Assembly: GCA_030062745.1 (NCBI GenBank)
Contig: CP099854.1
Location: 12,348,153-12,412,152 of the forward strand
Length of the DNA stretch: 64,000 bases
Source: Capitulum mitella
Taxonomy: Eukaryota > Arthropoda > Thecostraca > Pollicipedomorpha > Pollicipedidae
Direction: 5' to 3'
A program made the translations under genes and the position numbers. Below, piece by piece: positions 22,836-33,994 of the stretch. Below the pieces are notes generated by a model. That model worked only from the letters and a program-made list of their open reading frames with translations. It was not told the DNA's origin and made no database searches. Position 1 is the stretch's first letter. The number at the start of each line of letters is the position of its first letter.

Positions 22836-22999
22836 GAAGAAAAGAGCCGCAGGTCAGCTTACGTAAGTTACGGCTATCTACCAGCTCAACCTGAGGAGGT
22901 GTAGGTCGATCATTCCAAAGAACAGAACAGGCTCGGAAAAGCAGCGTCACCCTACACAGTAGTCACAACAGTTCAGTACACACGACACGCTTCCTGTCC

Positions 23000-23880
23000 T
23001 TACGTTACGTAGTCGCGATAGGACGCTGGGGGACGACGCTCAGCGGCAGACCGCAACTGGCTACGCGGCGGGGTACCACCCATCCGCGGAGCGATCCCAC
23101 CCGCTTGCGGCGGCTCCTGCGGACGCGGCCGCAGCGGCTCCAGCGGCGGCTCCTGCAGCGGTCGCTGCGCCGGCTGGCCAGGTCCCAGCTCCTCCTCTGC
23201 TGCAGGTAGGGCCGAATCTGGCGGCGCAGACGACACGCTGAGACGGGAAGCGTTCCAGGTTTTACCATACGATAGCAGGAACGTCCATTTTCCTCCTGCG
23301 ACTCATCACCCGTAGCGGGCCATGCCAACTTCCCCCGCGGCGAACACGGACGTAGTCACCGACTGCTACACGAGCTGGCCGGGCCCGACGTCTAGTATCA
23401 GCGTACTCCTTCATACGTTCTTGCGCGCTCTGAACCTTGCTGCGCAGTTCGTCGTCCTTCGACTGCGCCGGCGGCAGGATGGTCAGCTTTGTCGTCATCA
23501 GCCGTCCATGATGTAGCTGGGACGGCGACGCTCTGGTAGCCGCATGGGGTGTTGCTCTGTAGTGCAGCAGGAACTCCGTCACTGCTTCTTTCCATGGCTT
23601 GGCTTCCAGCTTTACTGAACGGAGGGCGTTCTTGAGCACCTGGTCGAATCTTTCCACCTCGCCGTTTGCGTGGGGGTGGTAGTTCGAGGTCCGTAGATGT
23701 TTGATGCTTCGTTCTTTCAGGCACATTTCGAATTCCCGTGACACGAACTTGAGGCCATTGTCTGTCACGAGCTCTCGCACATAACCTTCACGGAAGAACA
23801 CCGTGTTCAGGAACGATATGACACCGGCAGAGGTGATATCTTCTGAAAACCCCACCTCGGGCCACTTGCTGTAGTAGTCC
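23000..23880 (-). pseudogene. Ty3/gypsy integrase, catalytic core and C-terminal part
   Basis: The open segment 23262-23855 reads an integrase core. It has an Asp in Thr-Asp-Asn-Gly (residue 32 of that segment) and a Glu in Val-Glu-Arg-Phe (residue 68), exactly 35 residues between them as in the DD35E triad. The first Asp of the triad lies upstream, at Leu-Asp-Ile-Val-Gly-Pro. A basic Val-Gly-Asp-Tyr-Val segment follows. A frameshift near 23264 separates this from a Pro/Glu-rich tail (23000-23236) ending in Tyr-Arg-Asp-Tyr-Val, a common ending of gypsy pol proteins. A further frameshift near 23880 separates the core from the upstream part. Integrase inserts the element's cDNA; this copy is inactive. 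Confidence 0.9.
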
Positions 23881-24165
23881 TGCAGTACTTACCGCGTACC
23901 GACACTGGTGCGGGCCTGGCAGTGGACCCACGATGTCGAGGCCGGCTTTACACCACGGGCCTGGCGGGAACTCGACCGGTTGGAGCGGGGTTGGAGCGAA
24001 CTTGTGGGACTTCTCGTTGTCCTGGCAGACACGTCACTGGCGCACTGCTGCCTCCACCTGCGCGTCCAGTTCGGGCCACCAGTAGGACTGACGGATGAGC
24101 TGTTTCGTGCGCACCATCCCTTGATGCTCTTCGTGCGCGAGCTCCACGATCCGTCGCCGTAGCGC
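23881..24165 (-). pseudogene. Ty3/gypsy integrase, zinc-binding N-terminus and start of the core
   Basis: The minus strand reads His-x3-His, then a Tyr-Trp-Trp-Pro block, then a Cys-Gln-Asp-Asn-Glu-Lys block, the layout of the HHCC zinc-binding region. A TGA stop at 24034-24036 stands where the first Cys is expected. Next comes the Leu-Asp-Ile-Val-Gly-Pro block with the first catalytic Asp. The part is out of frame with both neighbours. Confidence 0.85.
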
Positions 24166-24193
24166 TTGTGATCTTGTGATCTTGTGAGCTTGT
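24166..24193. repeat. Short tandem repeat (cttgtgat) breaking pol
   Basis: About three and a half units of cttgtgat, one varied, lie between the RNase H region and the integrase N-terminus. The reading frame differs on the two sides, so expansion of this repeat is the likely cause of the frameshift. Confidence 0.8.
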
Positions 24194-25245
24194 GATCAGT
24201 CGCTCTTCTCTGAAGACCAGCCCATTCATCACGCACAGCTGGTACCTGGCTGCGTTGTACGGACGCAGCTCGGCAGGCAACTGGTTCACCCGCGGCCAAC
24301 CCTTCTGCAGCAGCTCTTTTAGCATGTTGAACGTTTCGTCTTTACTACACTCGTCCTTCAGCGTTTCTTCAGTGATAGCCGGCAGTCCCACGGCAGCTAC
24401 TACGAAGTCGTCTTCGTTTTCTGAGCTGTCTCGGCTCTGCGTCTGGTTCAGACGGCTCAGGCAGTCGCTGATAACGTTGCTGGAACCCTTTATGTACACG
24501 ACGTCGAACTGATACACGATCCGTCTCGCAGCACACCTGGCGATGCGCATGCCAGCACGGCCGTGCGCCTGCGGAGACAGCAATGTCTCGAGCGCTTGGT
24601 GGTCGGTTCTCAACTTGAAGCGATGCCCCCACAGGAAGGTCCTCCACTTCTCGACTGCCCACAGGCAGGCCAATGCCTCCCGTTCCGTCGTGGCGTAGTT
24701 CCTCTCGGCATTTGAGAGACTCCGTGATGCGAACGCCACTACTCTCTCTTGGCTCCCATGCAGTTGCGATAGGGTAGCACCCAGGCCAACCCCGGACGCA
24801 TCTGCCGTTACCAGAATCGGCAGGTTAGGGTCGAACGGGGCCAGCGGGTCGCTTTGTACGATGCGGTCCGTCACCTCGGTGAACGCTTTGCTGGCGTCTT
24901 CTGTCCACTTGGAGGGCTGGCGGCCGCGTAGGAGTAGCCGCAGTGGCTCGACCACCGTTGCGAAGTCTTTCACGAATTTGGCGTAGTAGCCAACGACGCC
25001 GAGGAACGATTGCAGCTGCTCTCGGCTGGTAGGAGGAACAGCTTCGGAGACCGCCTTGATGCGATCTGGGTCAACTTGCATGCCGTCCTTGCTGACGATG
25101 AGTCCTAGGTAGGACTCTGAAGTCTGACGCAGCTTGCACTTGTCCAAGTTCAGCTGGATATTGTACGTCTTCAGGCGCTTCATCACTGCTTCCAGGGCCT
25201 TTTCGTGCTCCTCTTTCGTAGCTCCGAAAATGATCAGGTCAGGTG
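24194..25245 (-). pseudogene. Ty3/gypsy pol: end of reverse transcriptase and RNase H
   Basis: A long minus-strand open segment (open frame 23948-25291; 5' and 3' ends off-element or out of frame) starts within the reverse transcriptase just after the catalytic Asp-Asp box: residues 18-23 read Asp-Leu-Ile-Ile-Phe-Gly. The thumb/connection region follows (LGLIVSKDGM at 62-71, SFLGVVGYYAKFV at 95-107). RNase H comes next with the expected acidic residues: Asp164 in Asp-Ala-Ser-Gly, Glu205 in Glu-Arg-Glu-Ala-Leu-Ala, and Asp230 in Thr-Asp-His-Gln-Ala-Leu. RNase H removes the RNA strand during cDNA synthesis. Gag, protease, the first two thirds of the reverse transcriptase and the 5' LTR are missing. 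The sequence at 25246-25290 is a small local duplication (gagaaatag..actgagca), which probably marks the deletion junction. Confidence 0.93.
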
Positions 25246-25615
25246 AGAAATAGAACTGAGCAACTGAGAAATAGGACATAGAACTGAGCAAAGGTACTTT
25301 TGTTTCCCACTTTCAGGTACATTTCGAATAGATTGAGTTTTTGGTATGAGGTCAAGTTCTCGAGAACACCTATCTTACCTTATTTTGGCATGGAATTCGT
25401 AAGCCGTCTCATCATATTCAGTGCCAGGAGCTGAACTTGGTATCTCTTTGCGGAGGTCGTGGCCCCCATGTTGATTTGTCCCGATGTTGTCTGCCTATAA
25501 TAGGAAGAGAAATTTACAGTAATTACAAAAATAATGGCCAATAGATAATAGACAGGAAAAGAGTATGAACTGAAGTGCAAAATGACCCAAAAATATATAC
25601 CTACATACACACACA

Positions 25616-25618
<3 letters not shown>

Positions 25619-25682
<64 letters not shown>

Positions 25683-25706
25683 TATATGTAGATATACATA
25701 TATATA

Positions 25707-25760
<54 letters not shown>
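25619..25760. repeat. Two (TA)n microsatellites
   Basis: TA tracts at about 25619-25679 and 25709-25760 are separated by an imperfect gtatatatgtag stretch. Confidence 0.97.
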
Positions 25761-25764
<4 letters not shown>

Positions 25765-25781
25765 TATATAAGAACCTATAA

Positions 25782-25899
25782 GAACCTATAAAACAAACCA
25801 GGAACCTAACCTCCCCATAAATGTGGTTTTCCCAACGGATTTAGCCCACTTTATTTTGACCCTTAGCGATTTTTATTGTTTTTCTATTTTTCACCATTC

Positions 25900-25979
<80 letters not shown>

Positions 25980-26099
25980 ATGAATGGTGAAAAATAGAAA
26001 AACAATAAAAATCGCTAAGGGTCAAAATAAAGTGGGCTAAATCCGTTTGGAAAACCACATTTATGGGGAGGTTAGGTTCCTGGTTTGTTTTATAGGTTC
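25782..26099. repeat. Near-perfect 318-bp palindrome with a (TA)n core
   Basis: The left arm 25782-25900 and right arm 25981-26099, 119 bp each, are reverse complements with a single mismatch (gttttcccaac against gttttccaaac). The 80 bp between them are almost pure TA and so self-complementary. The arm words aacctaacctcccc and ggatttagcccactttattt recur inside the hAT-type MITE at 42257-42657, so the arms belong to a dispersed element. Confidence 0.95.
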
Positions 26100-26109
26100 C
26101 TGCCAATGT

Positions 26110-27035
26110 TTCGGTGCTTGTGCCGCTAAATATGCATCATTTAGCTCGTTTGAACCCACGCCGGACAGTGTCGCCATCTATTCTGACTACTGCTTCAAGC
26201 TCGGCGGCGCAGTCTACCCATGAACTTGCAGGCGGCTGCTCTCCCCGCCTTCGACGCAGCAGCAAATTTGGGCATCGACGAGTTACATGTAACATTGACA
26301 CAGGACAAGCGCATAAACATGTAAAATAAGTAAAGCTTTAAAATTTCAGGGCAAAGATGGATTCTTTTGAAGCCGTTCTATCGTTGGAACATTCCACGGT
26401 TCAAGCTATAAAATGAGGAAACGTGTGTGGAGCACATGGCCGCCTGGCGATACCCGGTTTTACGCTCGTGCGTTGTGCAGCTGGCCATCGGGAGAGCAGA
26501 ACATCCCAACAACACCTAACTGGAGCCAAGGGGCCTGACTGTCGGAAGAACCTCGGTGAAAGGTGATGAAATACAGGATGCACTCGGCAGACTTCTAATT
26601 TTTGCTGCCTTTTCTCTCTAATTTTTCTGAGCTCTCCACTAGGGCTGACTGCTCAGCTTTCTAAGTCCATCTTATAAATCCTGACTCAAGGGCTTAGAAA
26701 TCAGACATACGATGCGAGTCTACGGGGATTGTAAATCAAGCTTGATCCATCGCAACGGACATAAACCCAGTTTTCGAATCTGTTATAAAGTCTGGGATCC
26801 TTTGTGGTAACTAGAGCACAGACTTGTTGTTCCAGAGCAAGGAAGACAGCTGTCAACCTAAGGCTGCCTTTGAACTAGTCTGTTTCGGAATTTCGCTGAT
26901 GATATCACCTAAGTTGAAGCCAAACGCAAATGGCCGGTGGTTCAACCATCTTCACGTGTGCGTGTAGTTCTGTCAAGGAGAATGTGCTCTTCGTGATTTG
27001 TAATGGCAGTTTATTTAGGTGCTTAGCTGTAGTTG
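26110..27035. other. No gene recognised
   Basis: Only short open frames with no motif were found. Confidence 0.45.
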
Positions 27036-27039
27036 TAGT

Positions 27040-27108
<69 letters not shown>
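27040..27108. repeat. Compound (CA)n(TA)n microsatellite
   Basis: A CA tract to about 27069 is followed by TA to about 27108, the same arrangement as at 13813-13890. Confidence 0.97.
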
Positions 27109-27109
<1 letters not shown>

Positions 27110-27149
27110 GTAGCTTAGTTGTAGTGCTTGGTAATTGGTTGCTACTAAG

Positions 27150-27800
27150 TTTACTCTCCGAACAAAAACTCCCGGCACCGCCTGGAGTGTTTTTGTATTC
27201 CCGGCCGCCTGGTAGTGTCAAAAAGGACACCTCTCTGGATTTAATCGTCAGATCTGAACCGTTCTACCACCAGTCGATAACCCTAAGTTTTGCAATTCAG
27301 AAAATACTATCTAAGCCCTGGTCACCTGGCTGATGACGTCACAGATCACGTGAAACTCCTAACGCCACGTCGGAAAAATCTGGCACCGGATCGTACAACA
27401 TATCATCGGCAATTCTGGTCTTGGGGCTGGATATCTGGGTGACTGGGTATCAAACGAAAGGTCACGACCTTCTACATCAGAAGCATGCTACAACGTGCAA
27501 GAAGCATGCCAAAGATCAGGACTTACTCGCAGTCCTTTTGATCTACGTGGCAAAAAGGGCAGAAGTAAAATCTTCTGATGATCAGTTTTGCATTACCTGC
27601 TTTTCATCCAGTCAGTGCCAGTCTGGGTCAGATCAAATAAGGTTGCATTACTCTTCCCGACAAAGAGTGGTAATTGCTCTCTGCGATTCTTAACTGCGTC
27701 AAGTACGGAATTGAGCCGGCATCTCGCAATAGTTAGATCTGCTCTGCCTGTTCTTTATCGGGTCAAGGTCAAGCCAGGCCAGGATAGACAGTCATTTTTT
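27150..27800 (-). repeat. Dispersed repeat family, copy 2
   Basis: The reverse complement aligns with 35-830 of the window in block order (see copy 1). It lacks the 95-bp duplication. The minus strand contains gggtcaagg and gtgacgtcatcag words. Small + strand open frames here are not conserved in copy 1. Confidence 0.75.
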
Positions 27801-27999
27801 AACTAGGAACAATAATTGCTTTTGGCTGATACCGAACGATCTTCCATAGACAATGTTGCATTTCATTTCGTTTTGACATCTACCTATGGCGTCATTATGA
27901 TGATACCTATGATCTGCTTACCTGGTCTGAACGATGGGGAGGTCCGCGGCAGCCATTTCCACTGCGCACAGTGCAAGTCAGCCCAATCGTCATTATGCA

Positions 28000-28370
28000 T
28001 GTAACCTAGCATGACCTCTAATGTTGACTTGTCATGTTTGCACATCATGTTGGAGGACGGTGTGTTACGTAAATCCAAATAATCCATGCGTTACATTCGC
28101 GAATATGATCCCAAAAACGAAGCATGTTCGCGCCACCGCCCGAAGAAACGAAAACACGCACGTAAGGGTTTACTTATGACATCACATCTCCATGACATGG
28201 CATAACATGGGAATGGTTTTGGTATTAAAATATTTAGAATTCACTGATGAAAAGATACTGAAAGTTTGGTTGGGCTGGCTCTAATGATCCAGAAGTTATT
28301 CACGGAAAAACGAGGCGGTGCCCTATTTGACACCCTCAGGCAGCGCCGAATTGAGTAAAAGGGTCAGGTT
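28000..28370 (+). repeat. Possible third, more diverged copy of the dispersed family
   Basis: Shared words in order are acctagcatgacct, atgacatcacatctcc (against gtgacgtcatcag) and gccctatttgacaccctcaggc. Identity is low, so this call is tentative. Confidence 0.4.
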
Positions 28371-28639
28371 ATGTTATGAAAAATGCATCCATTTCAGTAT
28401 AAATTGGCATGCCTTCGTCACTGTGGTCATTCACTGACCCCATTAACGAAAGCATGCCAGTTTTTGTTGCGAGATTTTAAAACACAAAGCGACCGTTTCA
28501 CATATGCATGCTGGCAAAAAAATTATCAAAGATGATCTATGTTAGCATGTACCTGGTAACTTCTCAGTATGCCGTCTGCTAAGATGACGTACGCGGTGCT
28601 TAGTTTACGCTTGACGTTTGTCCAGAGGTCAGTTCAGCT

Positions 28640-28880
28640 GAGCTCGTCTGCGGGCTGGCTCAGCTGACGTTCGTCTGGAGGTAAGCACGGCCCGGCTCAG
28701 CCGATTGGCCGGGCCGTCTGTCGGCCGATCGCCTCAGGCCATCCTGGCGCTGCCGGCGGCGGCTGACTCCGCTCCGGGGAGGTGCGGTCACCGGCGCAGT
28801 GACGTCACCACGGCCAGCGGTCCGGCGCCGTCATGACGTCACGAGAGCGCAGCGTCCCGGCGCCGGGGAGAAGGATCTCC
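28640..28880. other. CpG-rich patch with two TGACGTCA sites
   Basis: This GC-rich patch has TGACGTCA palindromes near 28800 and 28834. It lies 300-550 bp upstream of the possible TATA box at 29182. No coding evidence was found. Confidence 0.35.
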
Positions 28881-29181
28881 ATCGGCGGGGCTGGTGGGTT
28901 TCCGTTGAAAACGTCAAGCACCATGAATCATCGTGTAACGGCCAGACACGGTACACATTCGTTTCTGTGTGTCAATAGGTTTAAAACATCATTGTTTGTC
29001 TTGTTGACAATAACTTTGTACTTGCATATGTTGGTTATGACATAGCGCTCCGTTATTCATCACTAAGATGAAATGCGCAGATTTGCTCCAGTTTATTCAG
29101 TTTAACGTCTTTTTTGAGTGTTTATTTCCTCAGTGCGATACTGATATACAAACACATATGACATGATGTGGTATGGAAGTA

Positions 29182-29249
29182 TATATAAGAACACGGAGGT
29201 GCTTATGACAAGAGAACCGGGGCAGCCTCAGGCCGTCGCCATGGCTGGT
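29182..29249 (+). promoter_or_regulatory. Possible TATA promoter with a very short first coding exon
   Basis: TATATAAG at 29182-29189 fits the TATA consensus. About 50 bp downstream, gtcgccATGG at 29235-29244 fits a Kozak context, and G|GTAAGAG at 29247-29254 fits a splice donor. The geometry (TATA, short leader, ATG with a donor 7 nt later) matches genes whose first coding exon is tiny. I could not identify the next exon or a product, so this may be chance. Confidence 0.25.
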
Positions 29250-29254
29250 AAGAG

Positions 29255-31240
29255 AATTGTTTGCCGAGTCTCAGCCCATGTAATAATTTATGAAATGACT
29301 TGATCATAATACTGTCGAAACATTTATTATCCCGTAAATAACTTCTGCTACGAAACATTTGCATCGAGTCGGCCTACCGCCTGAGGGAGAGGCACGGGTC
29401 CACGGATCACCTTTTGGTGCTCCTTGACTAGAAAACCGGATTCGATTTACGATCTATGTTAAAAAGTCGAACATGTTGTCAGAGCAGTGACATATGTCAA
29501 GACCTCGCCAGGGCCCAAAAGCTTGAGCGTGGATGTCGAGCTTGAAACGTTTCTCCCAATGCGCCGTCCACAATGCATTGGAGGTGGCATGATCCCGTCC
29601 CATTTGTGGCAAGGCCCTGGCGCCCTTGGGTGCATGGCTGAGGACACGAGACGGTTAGCTCCGTGTCATGCGCCGGTCGGAGCACTGCTCTGCTGTTGTG
29701 CAGCTCTCAAGAGAAGTGGCAGCCTGGATCGACGGAGGCCCGCCACCTCTACCCAGTGTGTCCTGTCCGGCACGAGAAGCGCACAACGCAGCATATGAAA
29801 CAGTCGCCGTTTAAAACGCCATTAAAGCGCCAGAAGCAGCGTCCATTACAAAATGATTTGGCGTCCAAAGACGACAGCGACGCGGACGGACGACACCAGG
29901 GGCGGGTTCCGCCGACTTTACCGTCATGGCATCGCGACATCGTGACGTCACACCACGGCGTCACGCCGGCCGGCAGATGCGCGCCGCCGGCCGTAACCAC
30001 GGCAACGGCCATCAGCCAGCCGGCGGCCAATCGGGACGCCTCCCGCCGGCGCGCCTGGCCCAGTTTCGCGCGTCACGAGGCGGACACCTGTTGCGGCGCG
30101 CCGGCGAGCACGGCAGATGGCGGGAGTCCGGTGAACGGGACCCGGCGAGCGCGCTGCCGGCCGGCCGCCGCGCGGTGCAGCAGCGCTGCCAGGCGGCGCA
30201 CGGCCGGCTGGCTCCCGACAAAACGGGCCACGGCGATCACGGCGGTCATTGGCGGTCAGTGGCGATCATTCGCGGTCACCAGCGCCGAACGGCCCCTCGG
30301 GCACGATCGTCTTAACGCTGCAGAATACTGCACTGTTTCGTCCCTGACGATCTCTGGCGCCGGAGATAAGTTTGGAGAAATAACTCGGAACTTGGAGCAG
30401 GAAGCCTGGAACTCGATCATACCTGAGGCTGGGTCATCACACACCATCTCCGGCGCCTTATTGCGGGACTTCAGGCCTCCCACGTCCCGTCACGCTCCCG
30501 CCTCATCCCATCGTGCCTGATCTGCCGGACTGTGTTGCGGGTCAGCGACTGCTGACTGTCAGAGAGGTCTCTGGCACGGCGGCCGTCAGCGCGGTCCAGA
30601 TGACCTCTGACATCTGTCGGCGAGCAGAGGATTCTGAAAGCTCAGCTGCTGCTCCACCGGTACATGCCTCGCAACGGCAAACAAGACTGCTTCACATGTG
30701 CTTGGCGTCACATGCTGTTGCGTCTCTCTGTCTGACTGGTCCTTCAGAAGCTTTCCTGCTGCTGCATTCTTGATTTTTATGGACTAGATACGTTGCGAGA
30801 GATGTGTAGCGTGCTAACCAAGCACGCTGCAAGCAAGGATGTAGCCGGAATTTCTGTGACTAAGGGGCTAGAACAAACGTAATCTGGTTCAAAATAGAAA
30901 AAAACTCGAATTTTGGCCACTTCGTTTCCGAGTTCCCGAATTTTTATTCTTTTTCGTTTGTGATGCACAGAGAAACGTTAAAATTTTAACTCCCTGGCTA
31001 TCTCCGCCATGGACCCTTGGCCCCCTTGGCTACGCCACCAACTTCAACGGTGCATGATATGGATAGTGCTGACTGATGTGAAAACATTACCATTCTGCAC
31101 GAGCACCAGGATAATTTCAGTTCCAACCGTAGCCAACGGAAATATATCCGTATTTCATATTTTCTTGGCCAGAAATCTCGGGCCATGGAATGTGATCACG
31201 CTGATTTTCATGGTCAGACAAGTTTTACCAGCCCAAAACA
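29255..31240. other. No gene recognised; CpG-rich core at 29880-30300
   Basis: The longest open frame outside tandem repeats in the window is here (29663-30520 +, 285 codons). It runs through a CpG-rich stretch that is also open on the other strand and in another + frame. Its Arg/Ala/Pro-rich product has no motif I recognise. 30837-31035 begins with aaggatgtagccgg and ends with ccttggctacgcc, resembling MITE ends, but no target duplication was found. Confidence 0.4.
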
Positions 31241-31244
31241 GCCT

Positions 31245-31375
31245 CCAGCGCTGTCGGCGCCCTCTGAGCTCTCTCAATATCCCCTGAGCCCTCTTGGCGT
31301 CCTCTGAGCTTTCTCAATGTCTCCTGAGGCCTCTCGGCTCCTTCTGAGCTTTGTTGGCGTCCTGTGGGTTCTCCC
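31245..31375. repeat. About 40-bp degenerate tandem repeat, 3 units
   Basis: Units carry ggcgtcctctgagctttctc and tcctgag words. The apparent signal peptide in the open frame 31317-31577 arises from this repeat. Confidence 0.7.
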
Positions 31376-31714
31376 CGCCTTCCACGGTCAGTCGGGGAGC
31401 TTCCAGAACACAGCCCGAGAGTTTACCCCGGCTTCTGGGGAGGTGACATCAGCCCACCAGGAATTCACAGGCCGCAAATCCAGACCTAGATCCGTCGGTA
31501 CAGATCCAACGATTGTACCAACGCAGATCCAGATCAGGACAACTCTAGATGCGGTGGCCAACTCACTCCAAGAATGACTTCTGATGGGCCCACTCCCAGA
31601 ACGAGGCTGTTTTCACCTCCAGTGACAAGAGCAGTGCAGTTGCGCGGCACAGCGTGTACCAGCCACGACCTTCACCATGTTTCCTCCGCTTTGAATGACC
31701 ATCCAGTGTTTTTT

Positions 31715-31765
31715 CCGTACACACACGCACACACACGCACGCGCGCACACACACACACACAGACA
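31715..31765. repeat. (CA)n microsatellite with CG interruptions
   Basis: Acacacgcacacacgc words pass into a pure CA tract. Confidence 0.95.
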
Positions 31766-31805
31766 TCGCAACGAACGCTCTTTGTGTGCCGTGGCGGCCC
31801 GGCCG

Positions 31806-32042
31806 TCCCAGCCTCAGATCCCGGCCGTCTCCTCCTCAGATCCCGGCCGTCTCTTCAGACCCCGGCCATCTCCGCCTTAGACCTCGGCTGTCTCCACCTC
31901 AGACCCCGGCCGTCTCCTCCTCAGACCCCTGCTGTCTTCCTCAGACCCCGGCCGTCTCCTCTTCAGACCCCGGCCGTCTCCTCCTCAGACCCCGGCTGTC
32001 TTCCTCAGACCCCGGCCGTCTCCGCCTCAGACCCCGGCCGAT
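31806..32042. repeat. 22-bp minisatellite, about 11 units
   Basis: The core is agaccccggccgtctcctcc, with units of 22 bp and shorter 19-20-bp variants. Open frames in two + frames are by-products. Confidence 0.95.
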
Positions 32043-32149
32043 GGTGACTAGTCACTAGACCGACCGCGCCTTGTCCCCATCGAGTTCACCGTCACTCCGC
32101 CGCTCGTGACGGGAGCGTGACGGGAGGCGTCGAGACACTCAGCCGCAAT

Positions 32150-32625
32150 CACCACCTCGCTCGTGACCCGAACACAGACACCGATGTCACGGAGTGGGGC
32201 GATTTCTCCGGGCATGTGGTGTGATCCCTGAAACGGTGGCGTGTTCTGGCCGCGCGCTGATCCCACAGAGTGGCGTTCGCCGGCACGAGGGAACACACGG
32301 CACGCGACGAGGCAAGCTGCGCCGCTCCCCTCGCCTTGCAAAGAGCTGCCGGTTCGGCGGTCGAGGAAACGAAAGAAAAACAGCTGGGCGCCGCTCTCCC
32401 GGCCACGGTTACCCGGAAACGCCCCCCCCCCCTTCCCCGTTGCCAGCAGCCGGCGACCGCCGTCGGCGTCTGTCGCGCGCCGTTGCGCAATACGGCGCAT
32501 CCCGAGCGCGGCGACAGACGCGGCGCAGCTGGCGCGAAGAAAGGCCGCGGTGACGTCATGCGGGGAGAAACCCGAGCGGCCGGCCACCTGGCGCCGCGTG
32601 ACGCAACAGCGGAGCCGGCCGGCGC
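32150..32625. other. CpG-dense stretch with opposing open frames
   Basis: Five overlapping open frames of 119-179 codons on both strands cover the same bases, which is what GC-rich sequence without stop codons gives. No domain was recognised. Confidence 0.4.
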
Positions 32626-32629
32626 CGGG

Positions 32630-32890
32630 CGGAACTGGCGCGGGCTGGCCGAGCCCGGAACTGGCGGAACGGAACGGAGTCCGGAACTGACAGAACGGAA
32701 CGGGTCTGTGAACTGAGGGAACGGAACGGAGTGCGGAACTGACAGAAGGGGACGGAGTCAGGAACTGAGGGAACGGAACGGGTCTGAGGAATCTCGGAAC
32801 TGAGGGTCTGGAAACTGAGGGAACGAAGTCCTAAACTGTCAGAACGGAACAGAGCCGAGAACTGACGGAGCTTCGTTCAGGTAAAGCCTA
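32630..32890. repeat. Degenerate GGAACTG/GGAACGGAAC repeat
   Basis: The words ggaactga, gggaacggaacgg and acagaacggaac recur at about 30-bp spacing with many changes. Confidence 0.8.
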
Positions 32891-32899
32891 TAGCTGAGG

Positions 32900-33885
32900 A
32901 ACAGACTGAGAGCCCCAATGCTGGTGGGAAGCAAAGCTCGGCACATATTGAACAATATCGGAAATGACCTAGACCTTCAGGGGCTGCTGAAGCTGAGGCA
33001 CAGGACAAACATTAGTTCAGATATACGACGATGGTTTCAGATGGTAACGGGAGCAGTGGACCTCGATGTGGTGGTAATAGCAGGGACTGTGAGGCGGCGT
33101 GGCGTCGCGGCTGTGATGGCAGGCTACAGATTGTTTTCGCTCTGGCGTCTGGCCTCCGACTGAGGAGGTTCCTTCGGACGTTTCGTGGTCTGGATTTGTT
33201 ACATTCTTTCACCGAGTTGCTGCTGTTTTGCGCTATGATTAAGTCCTATGCTTAGCTTCCCTAGTGTTGGAGGCCAATTCAGGTGCCTGTTTGCCGAGAG
33301 CGAGGTACTCTGACAGCCATGGACGTTGGCCTGATTCGCGGCTGTAGCATGAGCGTTGAGACAGACCACACGGACATTCCCGTGATATGCAGTTAATTAG
33401 GTGCCTGGTGTGAGACCACGTCTCTTGTTTACAAACATAGAAGTGTGTAAGGAGCGCTGAGACCTCCTCGGCAGAGTGACGCCCTCATCTCGTGAATGCA
33501 GTGCAGTGGCGGTCCCTTTGCCAGGCCAGGCTGATCAGTGCTGATGTTCCGGACACCTGCACCCGGATACTGCGTGACCCGGAGACCCCGACAATCAGCT
33601 GGCCGACCCCGCCTGCCACTGTCGCCTGCACCGGCCACTGCACCGCCATACAGGTCTACCTGCTGCGCCGACTGCCAGCAGTTAACGAGTTTTGCCGCGA
33701 TGAAGTTCTGTTTACACCCCGGCGCCGGCCGGACGGCCTCCTGATCGCGCTAAGGTCGTTGGGCCCCCCGCCCAGCGTTGGATTAGCGTCCTTGCGACGT
33801 GGTATTCAGTCTGGCGCCAGGCCTGAGCAGATAGGATCTGAAGGAATGCAATTTACCGGGCGTTTGAATGGCGGCACCGGCCCGC
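32900..33885. other. No gene recognised
   Basis: The 165-codon + open frame 33492-33989 runs into the 34-bp array that follows and has no known motif. Confidence 0.4.
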
Positions 33886-33889
33886 TTAA

Positions 33890-33990
33890 GCCCAGCCGTC
33901 ACAAGGAGCACCGGACCAGTGTGGTCCAGCCGTCACGGGGAGCACCGGGCCAGTCTGGTCCAGCCGTCACAAGGGGCACGGACCAGTAAA
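33890..33990. repeat. 34-bp tandem repeat, 3 units
   Basis: Units start ccagccgtcac and end with ccagtgtggt or similar; the third is incomplete. Confidence 0.9.
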
Positions 33991-33994
33991 GTTG

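Noticed and set aside
29663..30520. 285-codon open frame, the longest outside tandem repeats
   Set aside because: It runs through CpG-rich sequence that is also open in another + frame and on the minus strand, and has no recognisable domain.
30837..31035. Possible hAT-type MITE with aaggatgtagccgg and ccttggctacgcc ends
   Set aside because: The termini are only weakly complementary and no 8-bp flanking duplication could be found.
31317..31577. 86-codon open frame with a signal-peptide-like start
   Set aside because: The hydrophobic start is the translation of a degenerate 40-bp tandem repeat at 31245-31375, and nothing downstream resembles a secreted protein.
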